The notes below the pieces were generated by a model, which saw nothing but the letters and a program-made list of their open reading frames with translations, was not told where the DNA came from and made no database searches. This document shows positions 54,090-64,000 of a stretch of 64,000 nucleotides of DNA, piece after piece; position 1 is the first letter of the stretch, and each line of letters starts with the position of its first letter. This DNA comes from Viola odorata. Its lineage: Eukaryota > Streptophyta > Magnoliopsida > Malpighiales > Violaceae. The position numbers and the translations under genes are program-made. The stretch is taken from assembly GCA_963691705.1 (NCBI GenBank), contig OY829546.1, positions 32,582,040-32,646,039 on the forward strand. The letters run 5' to 3'.

Positions 54090-55387
54090 TTAGAATCTAG
54101 AATGGTATAATTTCAAACGAGCTATATTCCAAGAGTTGGGCAACGGAGTACCGTCAAGTGTTTCCAAGTGATACGCTCCCTTTCCAATAACGCGGGTAAC
54201 GCGGTATGGGCCATCCCAGCTCGGACTGAGTTTCCCCATGCGCTGTCCAGCCGCTCGTTTGTCTCTGAGTACTAAGTCACCAGCTTTTAGCAATCGCTCC
54301 TTGACGCACCTATTGTGATAACACGCCATTTTTTGTTTATAATGTAGCGTTTTCAGAAGAGTTTCCTCATGTAGTTCTAGTAACGCGCCGAGGTTCGCTC
54401 GCAACCTCTCTTCATTTAGTTCTTCTCTGAAGTATGCCACTCGCAGGCTCAAAGTACCGATTTCCACCGGTGTGACGGCCTCAATGCCGAAAGCCAATGT
54501 GAAAGGCGTTCCTCCAGTGCTGGTTTTAACAGTCATGCGGTCTGCCCATTTCCTCTTGGACCCTTCCAGGTTTTTTCCAGGTTTTTCTTAATTCCACTGA
54601 GGATGCTTCGGTTAGTCACTTCCGCTTAGCCGTTGGTCTGCGGGTGTGCCACATAAGAGAATCTTTGCTCGATTTGGAATTCCGCGCACTGTTCTCTAAA
54701 GAATTGGCTAGTAAATTGCGTCCAGTTATCGCTGACTAGCACACGGGGTACGCCAAACCGCATGATAACTTGGTGTTTAAAGAAACGCCAAACTCTTTCT
54801 ATAGTGATGTTGGCCACCGCTTCTACTTCTGTCCATTTCGTGAAGTAGTCCACTGCCACAACCATGAATTTTAACTAAGACCTTGCTTTTGAAAACGGGC
54901 CTAAGATATCGATCCCCCATTTTACAAAAGGACAAGGAGCTACGATTTCATAGATTTCCATAGCAAGTTGTCGAGGGATCTTAGAGAACACCTGACATTT
55001 CTAACATGTTCGTACGTAATTATGGCAATCTCTACGAATAGTAGGCCAATAAAATCCTGACCTAAACACTTGCGCAGCCAGGGTGCCTTCAGATGCATGC
55101 ATGCCGCATATTCCTTCATAGATTTCTCGTAAGGTGTGAAGACCCTTTTTTTCTGTTATACACTTGGCAGCTGGGTGGGAGAAGCATCTCCGAACCAGTT
55201 CCCCGTCATAATATGTACACCGTGCCTCTTGTTTCAGCACCTTTTTCTTCTCGGCGTTATCCACGGGTAACTCCTCATGTTTCAAGTACTTTATTACGGG
55301 GATTTGCCAGTCATTTTCAATTTCTTCAACACAAAGCGACGCTTGTTCTTCCATGAAAGAAGGCACGGATATCTCTCGATAGTACAC
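54090..55387 (-). pseudogene. pol (integrase): Integrase of element B, broken
   Basis: Zinc site with HTLREIYEGICGMH in 55387-55001, then a stop after VRTC. The core has WGIDILGPF, SDNWTQF (Gly to Trp next to the second Asp) and NG-stop-AEVTN, where C has glutamine. A deletion near 54540-54600 removes the segment that in C reads ELPYVLWAYH. The C-terminus at 54536-54090 is open in another frame (TPVEIGTLSLRV, WDGPYRVTRVIG, SWNIARLKLYH). At least two frameshifts separate the pieces. Confidence 0.85.
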
Positions 55388-56703
55388 GCCCTTAGGTATG
55401 GACGCTTCCAGGTTTGCTGCAAGTTTGGTGAGGTTGTCTGCCTCAGCATTATCCTCTCGAGGGATATGCTCAAAGCTGACCTACATGCCACTTTTCTTTA
55501 TTTCCAACAATTCCCGTTTCACTTTGGCAAGGTATTGAACCATGATGGGCTCTCTAGCCTGAGCGTGCCCCAATTGGAATCTCCACAAATCTTTAATCGC
55601 AAGTCTCCCATCATTCCTGTACCATGTATGGCTTTGGTGGAGAAGCTTCTTCCTATTCTGAGTCCAGCCAGTAACGCCTCATATTCTGCCGCGTTATTGG
55701 ATAACGGCTATAGAATTCTAATGGCGTAGCGTATTTGCATATCGTGTGGCCCGATTATGAAGATTCCGACTTCGGCTACTTCTTGATTCTTGGCTCCATC
55801 CACGTGGATGACCCACAGGTCAGTGTAGGTTTCAGGGAACGGGAGATCCAAGTCATCTTTTTCTTCTTCGGGTAACTCTGTCATCGGGTCTTGTGTAAAG
55901 GTACACTCGGCTATGAAGTCTGCTAGGACTTGAGCTTTTATAGATGCTCGGGCTTTGTACTGTAACACGTATTGCTCGAGTTCAATGGACCAAATTAGCA
56001 TTCTTCCTAAAGACTCAGGTTTCCAAAATATCCTTTTCAAAGGTTGATCCGTGAGTACGATGATGGGATGAGTCTGGAAATATCTATCCATTTTCCGCGT
56101 GGCCTGTATTAACGTAAACACTATCTTCTCAATGCGTGCGTATCGCAGCTCAGTGTCTTCCAAAACATGACTCACGAAGTATACCGGGCGGTGCGTGTGG
56201 TTGTCGTCCCGCACAAGGACAACACTAACCACTTCATCAGCCACACCAAGGTATAAGTACAGGGTGTCACCCAGTTCGGGTCTCGTTAACACCAGATCAG
56301 ATGATAAATAGGCTTTAAGGCCTATGAATGCCTCTTCACATTCTGCTGTCCACCCAAAAGGAGCTTTCTTGCGTATAACCTTGAAGAAAGGCAAACATCT
56401 CTCACCTTGCTTAGAAATAAACCGTCTTAGGGCGATAACGCACCCTGTAAGCTTTTGCACTTCCTTGACAGTTCGAGGAGATATCATATCCTGGATAGCC
56501 TTGATTTTCGAGGGGTTGGGCTGGATACCCTTCTGGCTGACCACGTAGCCTAAGAATTTGCCTGTCTGGAATGCGAACATGCATTTACGGGGGTTTAGCT
56601 TCATTTTGTATCTTCTCATCACGTCAAAGACTTCTTTCAAGTCAGCCAAGTGGTCTTTGAAGCTTCGGCTTTTGACTAGTATATCGTCAACGTAGGCTTC
56701 CAC
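55388..56703 (-). pseudogene. pol (RT-RNase H): RT C-terminus, RNase H and second RNase H of element B
   Basis: Opens with EAYVDDILVKSRSFKDHL (RT catalytic YVDD), then FLGYVVSQKGIQPNPSK and the first RNase H (GVADEVVSVVLVR, YFVSHVL, VLTDQPL). Unlike C it keeps the start of the second RNase H, TYTDLWVIHVDGAKN, followed by a TAG where C has glutamine (IL-stop-PLSNN at about 55708). The remainder of the second RNase H (AAEYEALLAGLRIG) is shifted and eroded by 55388. Confidence 0.85.
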
Positions 56704-57413
56704 GTTCTTTCCAATTTATTTTTTAAATACTTTATTTGCCATACGCTGGAAGGTCGCTCCGACGTTCTTCAGCCCAAACGGCATCGCCGTGTAACAGTAA
56801 GTAGCTTTCGGAGTGATGAAGGTTGTCTTTTCTTCATCTTCGACGGCCATAGGGATTTGATGATACCTAGAGTTGGCGTCTAATGAGCTTAGATAAGCGT
56901 ACCCGGTAGTTTGATCGACTAGCTGGTCAATTCGAGGGAGCGGGTAGCAATCTTTGGGACATGCATCATTCAGGTCAGTGAAGTAGATGCACATACGCCA
57001 CTCCCCATTGGGCTTCGGAACGAGAACTGGGTTAGCTAGCCAGGTTGGATATTGGACTTCGTGGACGAAACCCGCGTCTAGGAGCTTTATCACCTCCTTG
57101 TCGACGGCTAACGCCTTCTCTACAGAAAATGCTCGTCGTTTCTATTGAACTAGCTTAACATAGGGATCGACATTAAGCCGATGTTTCACTATTTCTCGCG
57201 AGATACCAGGCATATCCGCGGGTTTCCACGCGAACTCTCCTTTACATTTGTTCAATAATCGAGCTAACTGAAGGTTTTCTTCTGGGCTGAGCTTTTCACT
57301 AACAAGGAAATTTGCTTCATTGACCCCGTTAACTGGTATGGGTACCATCTTGTCCACGGGTTGAGTGTGTTTCTCATCATTCTACTCATAGGGATCCACT
57401 GTGACACACACAT
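56704..57413 (-). pseudogene. pol (RT): RT N-terminus of element B
   Basis: Contains LSPEENLQLARLL, KGEFAWKPADMPGIS, then a stop at the second Gln of the QQKRR equivalent. After it come LVPKPNGEWRMCI, YPLPRIDQLVD, SLDANSRYHQIPM and FGLKNVGATFQRM, ending at a TAA in the equivalent of KQIGKN. The conserved Gly of ANSGYHQ is replaced by Arg. The reading frame differs from gag because of the 46-bp duplication at 57414. Confidence 0.87.
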
Positions 57414-57501
57414 ACCTGTCACAACTCTTCTGTGCCATGAGTAGGTAACATTCAGACGTACCTATCACAACTCTTCTGCACCATGAGTAGGTAACATTCA
57501 G
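57414..57501. repeat. 46-bp tandem duplication in element B pol
   Basis: The unit at 57414-57459 recurs at 57460-57501 with three changes and without its last four bases. Element C has a single copy. The added length is not a multiple of three, shifting the frame between protease and RT. Confidence 0.9.
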
Positions 57502-59974
57502 CTGCTAACTTTTGGTCGCCTTTGATCGAAACTACTCCATCCCAAGAGGGATACTTCATCCTTAAGTCCTTTTGAGATATCGCTGCCCTAAAACGGTTGA
57601 GGAACGGTCGCCCAAGTATGGCGTTATAGGGCAGGGTTAGGTCTACGACCAAGAATAAAAACTCCTCTGACCGCTTGGACGCGTCTTCTCTAAAGTACAC
57701 AAGCAACATCGTCACTCCAGTCACTAGGATTGGAACTCCATCTACTCCAATTATTGGCTTCTTGCAAGGCGTCAGTTCACCATCAGGGCGCTTCATGAGG
57801 TTGTAAGCTTCTAACGAAAATAGATTCACCGCGCTTCCATTGTCAACAAGAGTTCTTCTAACTCCATGGTTGCCAATGATGGGCGTGACTACTAACGCAT
57901 CGTTATGTGGAAAAATGACGCCTTTTTCGTCTTCCTCGGAGAAGGATAACACCATACGATCTAGAGCACTTATCGCCTCACTTTTTATTAACGCACCTTC
58001 TCGCTCCCGCTTGTCTCCCGCTGTGGGCGTTAACTGCATAGGCTCGTCAAGGTAGGGTGTGCCTCCCGCGATAATGTTGATAATGGGGACGTCATCTTTG
58101 TCAATCATGAGCATTTCCCTACCTCTGTCGGCGGGTGTAGCGTAATTTCTCGGAGCACGAGGAGGTGTCTGTCTGTTATCTATCATCCTTTTTGTCGGGT
58201 TGTTCCTGACTTCTTCTCTTGCCTTAGTGGTAAATTCCCCAAGGTAACCTTCTTCAACTAAACGCTCTATCGCCAGTTTTAATTCTCTATACACGTCTGT
58301 GGAGTGTCCCTTGACTTTATGAAACTTGCAGAAAGCATTTTTCCTTCCTCCCATGACCACTCCGATCTTTACAGGGGCAGGATAATGGATAGGTAGGTTC
58401 CGTTGCTCCATAATCGCCAAGATTTTCGCTTTTGGCAATATGAGAGAAGGAAGGCCTGGGTCATAAATTCGGCCCTTGGGAGGATCTGTCTGCCGCTGAG
58501 TAGGGGAGTTGCCGGGTCTTCCCCTTGAAGAGTTACCTCTTCGTCTGTTGGAGGTCTTGGGGATATGGTCTTTTCGTTGGGCATAATCGTCAATAAATCG
58601 ATCGTCAAGGGTCGTGTTGGTAGGAACGTTGGGAACCTGAGGCGCATTTTGCGGCATATTTTGGATTTTGTCCCTGTTTTCTTCCTCTTTCATTCTTGCG
58701 TAATTATGAGCTTTCAGTCTTAACGCCTCCAAAGTCGCCAGAGGGTCCACCATTAACGTGTCTCGCAGTTTTCCATAGTGACTGTTTCGCTTCAAGGCTT
58801 CTATAGCGAAGTCAACGGTAACGCCTGGCGTTAAGGACATCTCCGTATCGAAATGAATAAGGAAATCATTCAAAGATTCCTGAGGTTTCCTGCGTATATC
58901 AAATAAAGCTACGGCAGACTTCTTGATTGGGACAGCGGTGCTAAACCAACTTCGAAACATAGACTCCAGCTGTGAAAAATCATCGATGTACCTGGCTAAG
59001 AGACCTTCAAACCATAAACGTGCAACTCCTGATAACGTCATCATATATATTTGGCACAACGTTGCGTCACTATGAGTTTAGAATTGCACGAAGTCTTTCA
59101 CCTTGTTAAGGTGGGAAATGGGATCCTTGGTACCGTCATAGGACTCCGTAGGGAGTTTCACATGTCGGCTGACCCTGTGACGCCTTATGCGATGGCTGAA
59201 TGGGTGACCCGAGGTGTCGTCGAGGATTTCGCGAGTATGGCGAGATGGGGAGACTTCCAAATAACGTCTCTGATTTTGCGGATCGGATGGATGGTGTCGC
59301 CTTGGGGACCGACTGCGACTCCTTAGCGTACGGGTTCGGTATCTTCTGCTACTCAATCTCTCGCTATGCTCAGGGGATACGTCTCTATCCATTTGCTCTT
59401 GTCAACCGTCCCAACGATCTCTATACTCATCCTGTCACTGCTCCCCTTGGGAGACGAGAATTTGTCGCGCGTGTGGCACGTAAGGCTCTATTTTCCCCTG
59501 AGCGAGTTGCACAAAGCTAGCTGGTGTAGATGTTATGGATAAGGTCAACGGAGTGTTTCGGTGTTGTAGAGGCGATAGCGGTCGTTCAGTGATGATAGAT
59601 GAAGTGAAGATAGTCTGAGAAGGAACACTCTGTCAAGAAACACTAGGCGTGAGTCGCGCGGCCAACTCGGTTAAATGGTCCAACTGAGCACGAAGCGCAG
59701 ATATTGAATTCATAAAAGGATTGTTAGCGCTATCCATCATAGATCCCATTGGAGGAGGAGTGGAATAGCTAGATCCTACCATTTGAGAGAGAGGAATCTG
59801 CATCTGGGAAAAAGGTGTTCCCATTATTTGTCCAAAAGAGAAATCTGAAGACCCCAGAGAAATTTCTTGCATTGTGGCAGAAACATCAGTAGTAGCGAAA
59901 GGGAAACGTTCTCTGCGGACCGCAAAAGGAATGCTAGAAGGTTGAGGTGGTGTAGACTCCGAATCAGAAGCCAT
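57452..59974 (-). pseudogene. gag-pro: Gag-protease of element B
   Basis: The frame opens MASDSESTPPQPSSIPF at 59974, the same start as C. Stops occur near 59633, 59480-59400 and 59078; at the last, C reads VQFQTR. The main open part, 59059-57452, has MTLSGVARLWFEGLL, FDIRRKPQESLNDFL and a Cys/His cluster in which the last Cys is Tyr (CKFHKVKGHSTDVY). The protease has TLVDNGSAVN and AILGRPFLN. It ends at the 46-bp duplication. Confidence 0.87.
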
Positions 59975-60036
59975 GATCCTTCGATCTCCGAGAAAACATA
60001 GCTTGGCTATTAAGGATGCTCACTTAATAGAACCAA

Positions 60037-60056
60037 AGCTCTCAACGAGAGCACCA
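60037..60056 (-). other. Primer binding site of element B
   Basis: TGGTGCTCTCGTTGAGAGCT on the minus strand, three bases after the 5' LTR. It can also form a short hairpin (GCTCTC/GAGAGC). Confidence 0.75.
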
Positions 60057-60059
60057 ATT

Positions 60060-60534
60060 TGATAAGATTCAGACTTCTGGAGGATCGGGGGTGTGGATTA
60101 TGGCCGCACAGAGTTACTGTAGTCGCCGTCTGATGTACCTACAAAGGGCCGAAGGGGGGCTCTGGCGTAGACACTCCGATGCTTAAGTCAGTATGGCAGT
60201 TCCAAATGGCAGGGGTTCGGCTAGCAATCATAGGCTTACCTTTCATCTCGAATGATGCGGTATTTATAAGCGCTGAGGAGGGCGTTACCTCTAGGGGTAG
60301 GCGTTAGCTAGGGAAGATAACGCCCCGAGTGACATCATGGCTGACTCGGGATGGGATAACGCCGTGCATGTGGGCCGATGACGCTTGAGACCCCCCCCCC
60401 CTCCGCTGATTTCGACCATCCCAAGGTTCCTTGCTGGATAAGAGGCGGCAGATGCCCGATAAGGGCTACAGTGTTTCGGCTTTGACGCTGGGGTAAGGAC
60501 GAAAATGCCCCTAGAATTGCTTCTATTGTTATCA
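60060..60534 (-). repeat. 5' LTR of element B
   Basis: 475 bp; TATAAATA on the minus strand at 60261-60268. It contains an internal short repeat 'aggcgttag/aggcgttac' absent from the 3' LTR. Confidence 0.92.
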
Positions 60535-60928
60535 GCCGCCTCTGGGGTTGTCGGACTGTTTTCTTATCCTCTTCCACATGAATCTTGTGGGTACAAATGG
60601 TTGAGGATATGCCCTTGATGTCTGCCAAGGTCCATCCAATAACCTCCTTATGTTCATTCAACACGTTTGTCAATCTGGCCTCTTCCTCGCTGGAAAGCTT
60701 AGCTGAGATTATTACTGGCAGAGTTTTATCTTGGCCTAGATAGGCATACTTAAGGTATTCTAGCAACTACTTAAGATCAAGCTTGGGTACCTGCACAATA
60801 GATGGTAAAGCCTTAGAGTCAGTCACGCTATACAGTGGGCAATTCAATGATTCCTTCAATGGTTCAGTCTCGTGAAGATCTGTTAAGATCTCTCTAAGAT
60901 CTTCTCGGTTTACCACTCGGTCTTCCAA
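60535..60928 (-). pseudogene. pol (RT): Reverse transcriptase of element A, N-terminal section
   Basis: In frame with gag-protease. Reads VNREDLREILTDL, SVTDSKALPSIVQVPKLDLK, a TAG, then LEYLKYAYLGQDKTLPVIISAKLSSEEEARL, IGWTLADIKGISSTICTHKI and VRQPQRR. The natural continuation (RLNPPMMEV) lies at 28392 on the other side of element B. The stop at 60929 and the TAG near 60768 interrupt it. Confidence 0.9.
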
Positions 60929-63496
60929 TTATGTCAGTGTCTTAGCTGAGATACTTCTGCTTAAGACAAAATCAAGTGGGTCAGTAGCACTCAAATCTGC
61001 AGTTTCTTCTTTGATAGGGTATAAAATATCAATAAAATTAACACTGTGCGTCTCATTTTGATATTTTAATCCCTCATTCATATAGAACTTAATCGTGCTC
61101 CCAAAAAATTCCAAAATGATACTTCCTTCATAAACATCTATCTTTGCTCTAGCTGACATAAGGAAAGGTCTCCCTAGAAGCACATCTGTTGTACAAGAAG
61201 GCAAGTCAGAATCCATCTCAACAATATAAAAATCCACAGGGTATATAAAATTATTGACTTGGACAAGAACGTCCTCTACTACTCCCATAGGATGAATTAC
61301 GGTTCGGTCAGCCAATTGAATCACCACCTGCGTTTCTTTCATTGGTCCCATTTGTAATGTCTCGTATTCTTTCAAAGACATCACGTTGATTCCAGCCCCT
61401 AAGTCGCAAAGAGCTTTTTCCACTGTTTCGTTCCCTATCTTACAAGGGATGGTGAAGGTTCCTTGATCTCCGCACTTCTCCGAGAGTTTGCTCTGAAGTA
61501 CTGAGGAAACATTCTGTGTAAGATTCACTCTCTCCATTCCTGCAAGTTTTCTTTTGTTAGTACAGAGTTCTTTTAAATTTTTTGCATAAGATGGTACTTT
61601 AGAAATTAAATCTAGCATAGGAATATTCACTGCCACTTTGCCAAAAATGTTCATGAATTCCTTAGCCTCGTCTAACTTCTTTTGTTTGGAAGACTTGGGA
61701 GGATAGGGTGGTGGAATCTCTACTGTTTCCAAAGGTTTGGAACTCTGTTCATCAGTCTTAGCCACTGGCTTGGCTAAGATCGGTTGATCCTTTTCTGTTT
61801 CGGCTGGATTGTCGGTCTTGGTCTCAGTCTTACCCAAGATTGGTTCCGACTGAGATTTTACCTGGATTTCTTCATCCACATCATCGTCCTCATCCTCAAA
61901 CAACTGATTATGTACCTCCTAGTCCGACTTTGCTCCCTTCCTTTCAGGTAGGACCCTTCCACTCCTAAGGTTAATAGCACTTACAATGTGCCTGGGATTA
62001 TTTTCAGTGGTGGAAGGTTGTTTGCCACCTGACTCAGGTTGTTGAGTCTGTTGGGCCAATTGGTTGATTTACTTTTGCATTTTGACATTCTGTTTCTGCA
62101 TCTCAACAAGACTAGACTAGGTTGCCTGCATGAATTTTTACAACGTATACTCTATGGGAACTTCAGTAATCTTAATCGGTTGAGGTGTTGGGGGTAACAG
62201 TGGGACATTGGTTTGGTTTGATTGAGGTGGTCTGGGTACAAAGTGTTAAAAGTTTATGGGGGATTGCTATGTTTGCTGGCTGTATTATTGTTGCGGTTGT
62301 TGTTGTGGTTGTTGGTTAGGCTGAGGCGGATCTTACCTCCACCTTAGATTGGGATGTTGTCTCCAAGGGTATTGGTTACTTTCATGTAGGAATCTAGGTT
62401 GTCCTTGATTGTATCCATATGCCGCATTGACTGGGATTGGGGCTGGATCACCCGGTTGTTCCACCATGTAACAACTATGGGTTGGATGATCTAGTTGTTG
62501 GCAAATCCCGCAAATCGAGGGCATAGGATTAGCTGTTGCTACTGTAGGTTGTACTTGAGATGTGGCACCTGTAGAAAGATTCATCAGTATGTTAGTAATC
62601 TTAAAAAGCTTATTTTCAACATTTAAAGCATTCAAAGAAGAAGGTGCAGAATTTCTCTCGGATGAGGCGTTATTTTGGCAATTATCGGCCATGGTTTGGA
62701 GAAGCAATTTGGCTCTTGTTGGTGTAAGATCTTGAGGTGCTCCTCTAGCGGCTGCATCTAATCTCTCCTTATCCTTCACACGCATTCCATCATAGAAATA
62801 TTGGATTAGGAGATGGTCAGCCACTCCATGGGTAGGGCAAATGTCTTGAAGGTCTCTAAACCTCTGATGATACTCGCTCAAGCTCTCCCCTCCCCTCTGC
62901 TGAATGGAAATTAAATTCTTTCTAGCTAGACTCGCCTTAGTCGCGTTCTAATACTTATTCAGAAAGGCAGCGGACATATCCCCCTATGCTGTAATAGTGT
63001 TATGGGGCAAGCTATAGAACCAATTCTTAGTTGAGTCTTCAAGAGACCAAGGAAATGATTTCAGTTTGGCCCTCTCGATTGATACTCCCATTAGTTTTAG
63101 GGTATCACATTGGAGGTGAAGGTTCCTCAAATGGTTATACGGATTCTCGTTTGAGTGGCCATGGAACTTGGTTAAGTTGGCTATGATGTTTGTCTTGATA
63201 GACCAATCATTAGCCATTGGGGGTAGATTAATACAGGAGTAAGTCACTCATTCTGCCCTCCTGTTTTGTTCCCTCATCGTCTGTTCTTGTTGGTTTTCCT
63301 CCACGATTGGTATTAGGTTTTCAGCTGGGCTTGAATCTTGGCCTAAACTGCTAATAGAACTAGATTCTGTTTGTGTACTAGAAAATTCACTATCGAATTT
63401 TCTCTTGGCTTTCTTTCTGTTTTGTGCTTCAGTCTTCGTAAGTTCTGGGTTCAAAGGTAGTAAATCTTCCTTTGAGGACCTGGTCATCAACTGCAA
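60929..63496 (-). pseudogene. gag-pro: Gag-protease of element A
   Basis: One frame from MTRSSKEDLLPLNPELTKT (63484-63496) to 60929. Gag has ITANLTKFHG-like NIIANLTKFHGHSNENPYNHL, LKSFPWSLEDSTKNWFYSLP and SEYHQRFRDLQDICPTHGV, then LIQYFYDGM. A CCHC knuckle (CGICQQLDHPTHSC) and a glutamine-rich stretch follow. The protease has ALCDLGAGINVM (active-site Asp) and DVLLGRPFLMSARAKID. Stops lie near 63248, 62984, 62951, 62333 and between 62330 and 61903. The arrangement and motifs are those of Athila-type gag-pol. Confidence 0.9.
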
Positions 63497-63539
63497 AAGA
63501 CAAAAATAAAAATAAAACTACAAAAATACCGTCAAAAGA

Positions 63540-63558
63540 TCCCCGGCAACGGCGCCAA
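63540..63558 (-). other. Primer binding site of element A
   Basis: TTGGCGCCGTTGCCGGGGA on the minus strand, four bases after the 5' LTR end. This is the common primer site of Athila-type elements. Confidence 0.9.
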
Positions 63559-63562
63559 AATT

Positions 63563-64000
63563 TGATTGCGTGTCGAGGGCATCAAATTTAGTTGTATAAA
63601 AATATACGAAATGAGGGGTAGGAATACAACTTATCACTCGTCCACAAGGGACTTGTAAATTGTGGTAAGAAGATCGTCCACAGAGATCTTTCGAGAATTT
63701 ATAGTTTTGACTCAACTTCCTCGTCACTGGAGTTGAGGGGTTTTGTTTCTGCGATTAAGATAAACAAAGCATAAAAGAGAACAAGCAATAATAAAATAAA
63801 AAAAGGCAATCTTAGGCAGAAGGTGATCTTAGCTAAGATTGCAGATTGAGGTTGGTTGTGAACTGTCGTGAGGTAAACTCCTGGTGAGGGCGAATACGTG
63901 AGTGCACTACTTGTTTAATCGATCATCGACTTTAGATTTTCTCCTTCTCTCTCATAACTCTACTATAGATTGGGAGGAACCCCTTTCCAATCCTACTTTC
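63563..64000 (-). repeat. 5' LTR of element A (partial, runs off the window)
   Basis: Matches the first 435 bp or so of 5615-7016 with scattered differences. About 960 bp more are expected beyond the window edge. Confidence 0.92.

Larger units (their letters stand above)
28393..60534 (-). mobile_element. Element B: Tat-type retrotransposon with antisense gene cassette, interrupted by element E
   Basis: LTRs at 28393-28858 and 60060-60534 share ends TGATAAGATTC and TTGTTATCA. The target duplication is degenerate (GCCTT at 28388-28392, GCCGC at 60535-60539), in keeping with an old insertion into the RT of element A. Without element E and its target copy B is about 15.6 kb, close to C. Its plan is the same as C: gag-pol on the minus strand (54090-59974), minisatellite, then four plus-strand genes. 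Many stops, frameshifts and a 46-bp duplication disable gag-pol, while antisense genes 1 and 2 remain open. Confidence 0.92.
5615..64000 (-). mobile_element. Element A: Athila-like Ty3/gypsy retrotransposon, split by nested insertions
   Basis: The minus-strand order is 5' LTR (63563 to beyond 64000), primer binding site (63540-63558), gag-protease (60929-63496) and the RT start (60535-60928). Then come the RT middle (27500-28392), RNase H (11859-12387), integrase (10844-11858), a third ORF (8241-10146), a polypurine tract (7019-7031) and the 3' LTR (5615-7016). Element B sits at 28393-60534 and element C at 12388-27499; removing them restores the order of conserved RT and RNase H blocks. The primer site beginning TGGCGCCGTTGCCGGGGA and the extra ORF after integrase are typical of the Athila lineage. 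Many stops and frameshifts make it inactive. Confidence 0.9.

Noticed and set aside
1..64000. Host gene or tRNA gene between the elements
   Set aside because: Nearly every base falls inside an element, and no tRNA-like cloverleaf or non-TE protein domain was noticed. A tRNA scan would be the decisive check.

Overview
This window is plant nuclear DNA made almost entirely of nested LTR retrotransposons of the Ty3/gypsy superfamily. The families present (Athila, Ogre, and a Tat-type family of the Retand/Grande kind) point to a flowering plant, probably a eudicot; the species cannot be told from the sequence. I found no host gene, tRNA, rRNA or CRISPR array.

Layout, oldest layer first. Element D (Ogre-like, + strand) starts at 1205 with a 5'-truncated LTR (1205-4592), then a primer binding site, a leader and the first codons of gag. 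It is cut at 5614 by element A. Element A (Athila-like, - strand) runs from its 3' LTR at 5615-7016 past the right edge, where its 5' LTR begins at 63563. A's gag-pol is split by two insertions. Element C (Tat-type, - strand, 12388-27499, LTRs 557/556 bp, perfect GGGCT target duplication) sits in the RNase H region. Element B (same broad family, - strand, 28393-60534, LTRs 466/475 bp) sits at the start of the reverse transcriptase. B is in turn interrupted by element E (Ogre-like, - strand, 28976-45549, perfect ACGTC target duplication). The first 1.2 kb holds a gypsy LTR remnant and a piece of an A-family LTR.

All five elements look dead. Their gag-pol frames can be followed but carry many stops and frameshifts. 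Six of the stops can be checked inside the window by comparing B with C, and each replaces a glutamine codon. E has lost its RT, RNase H and most of its integrase. C has lost the aspartate-bearing start of its second RNase H.

The most interesting content is a cassette of four genes antisense to gag-pol in both B (45.6-52.5 kb) and C (13.1-20.0 kb). Two are small ORFs of unknown function. The other two are larger genes with a 'putative gypsy type transposon' (Transposase_28-like) domain and a coiled-coil tail. Each of the four has a TATA-like box at nearly the same distance from its ATG in both elements. The two large genes share short (66-72 bp) phase-1 introns with GTGAG donors. A six-unit minisatellite separates this cassette from the convergent pol gene in both copies. 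Other points of note are a roughly 44-copy tandem array in E's 3' region, family-specific recurrent short motifs in A and in B/C, and three polypurine-tract-like copies around A's third ORF.
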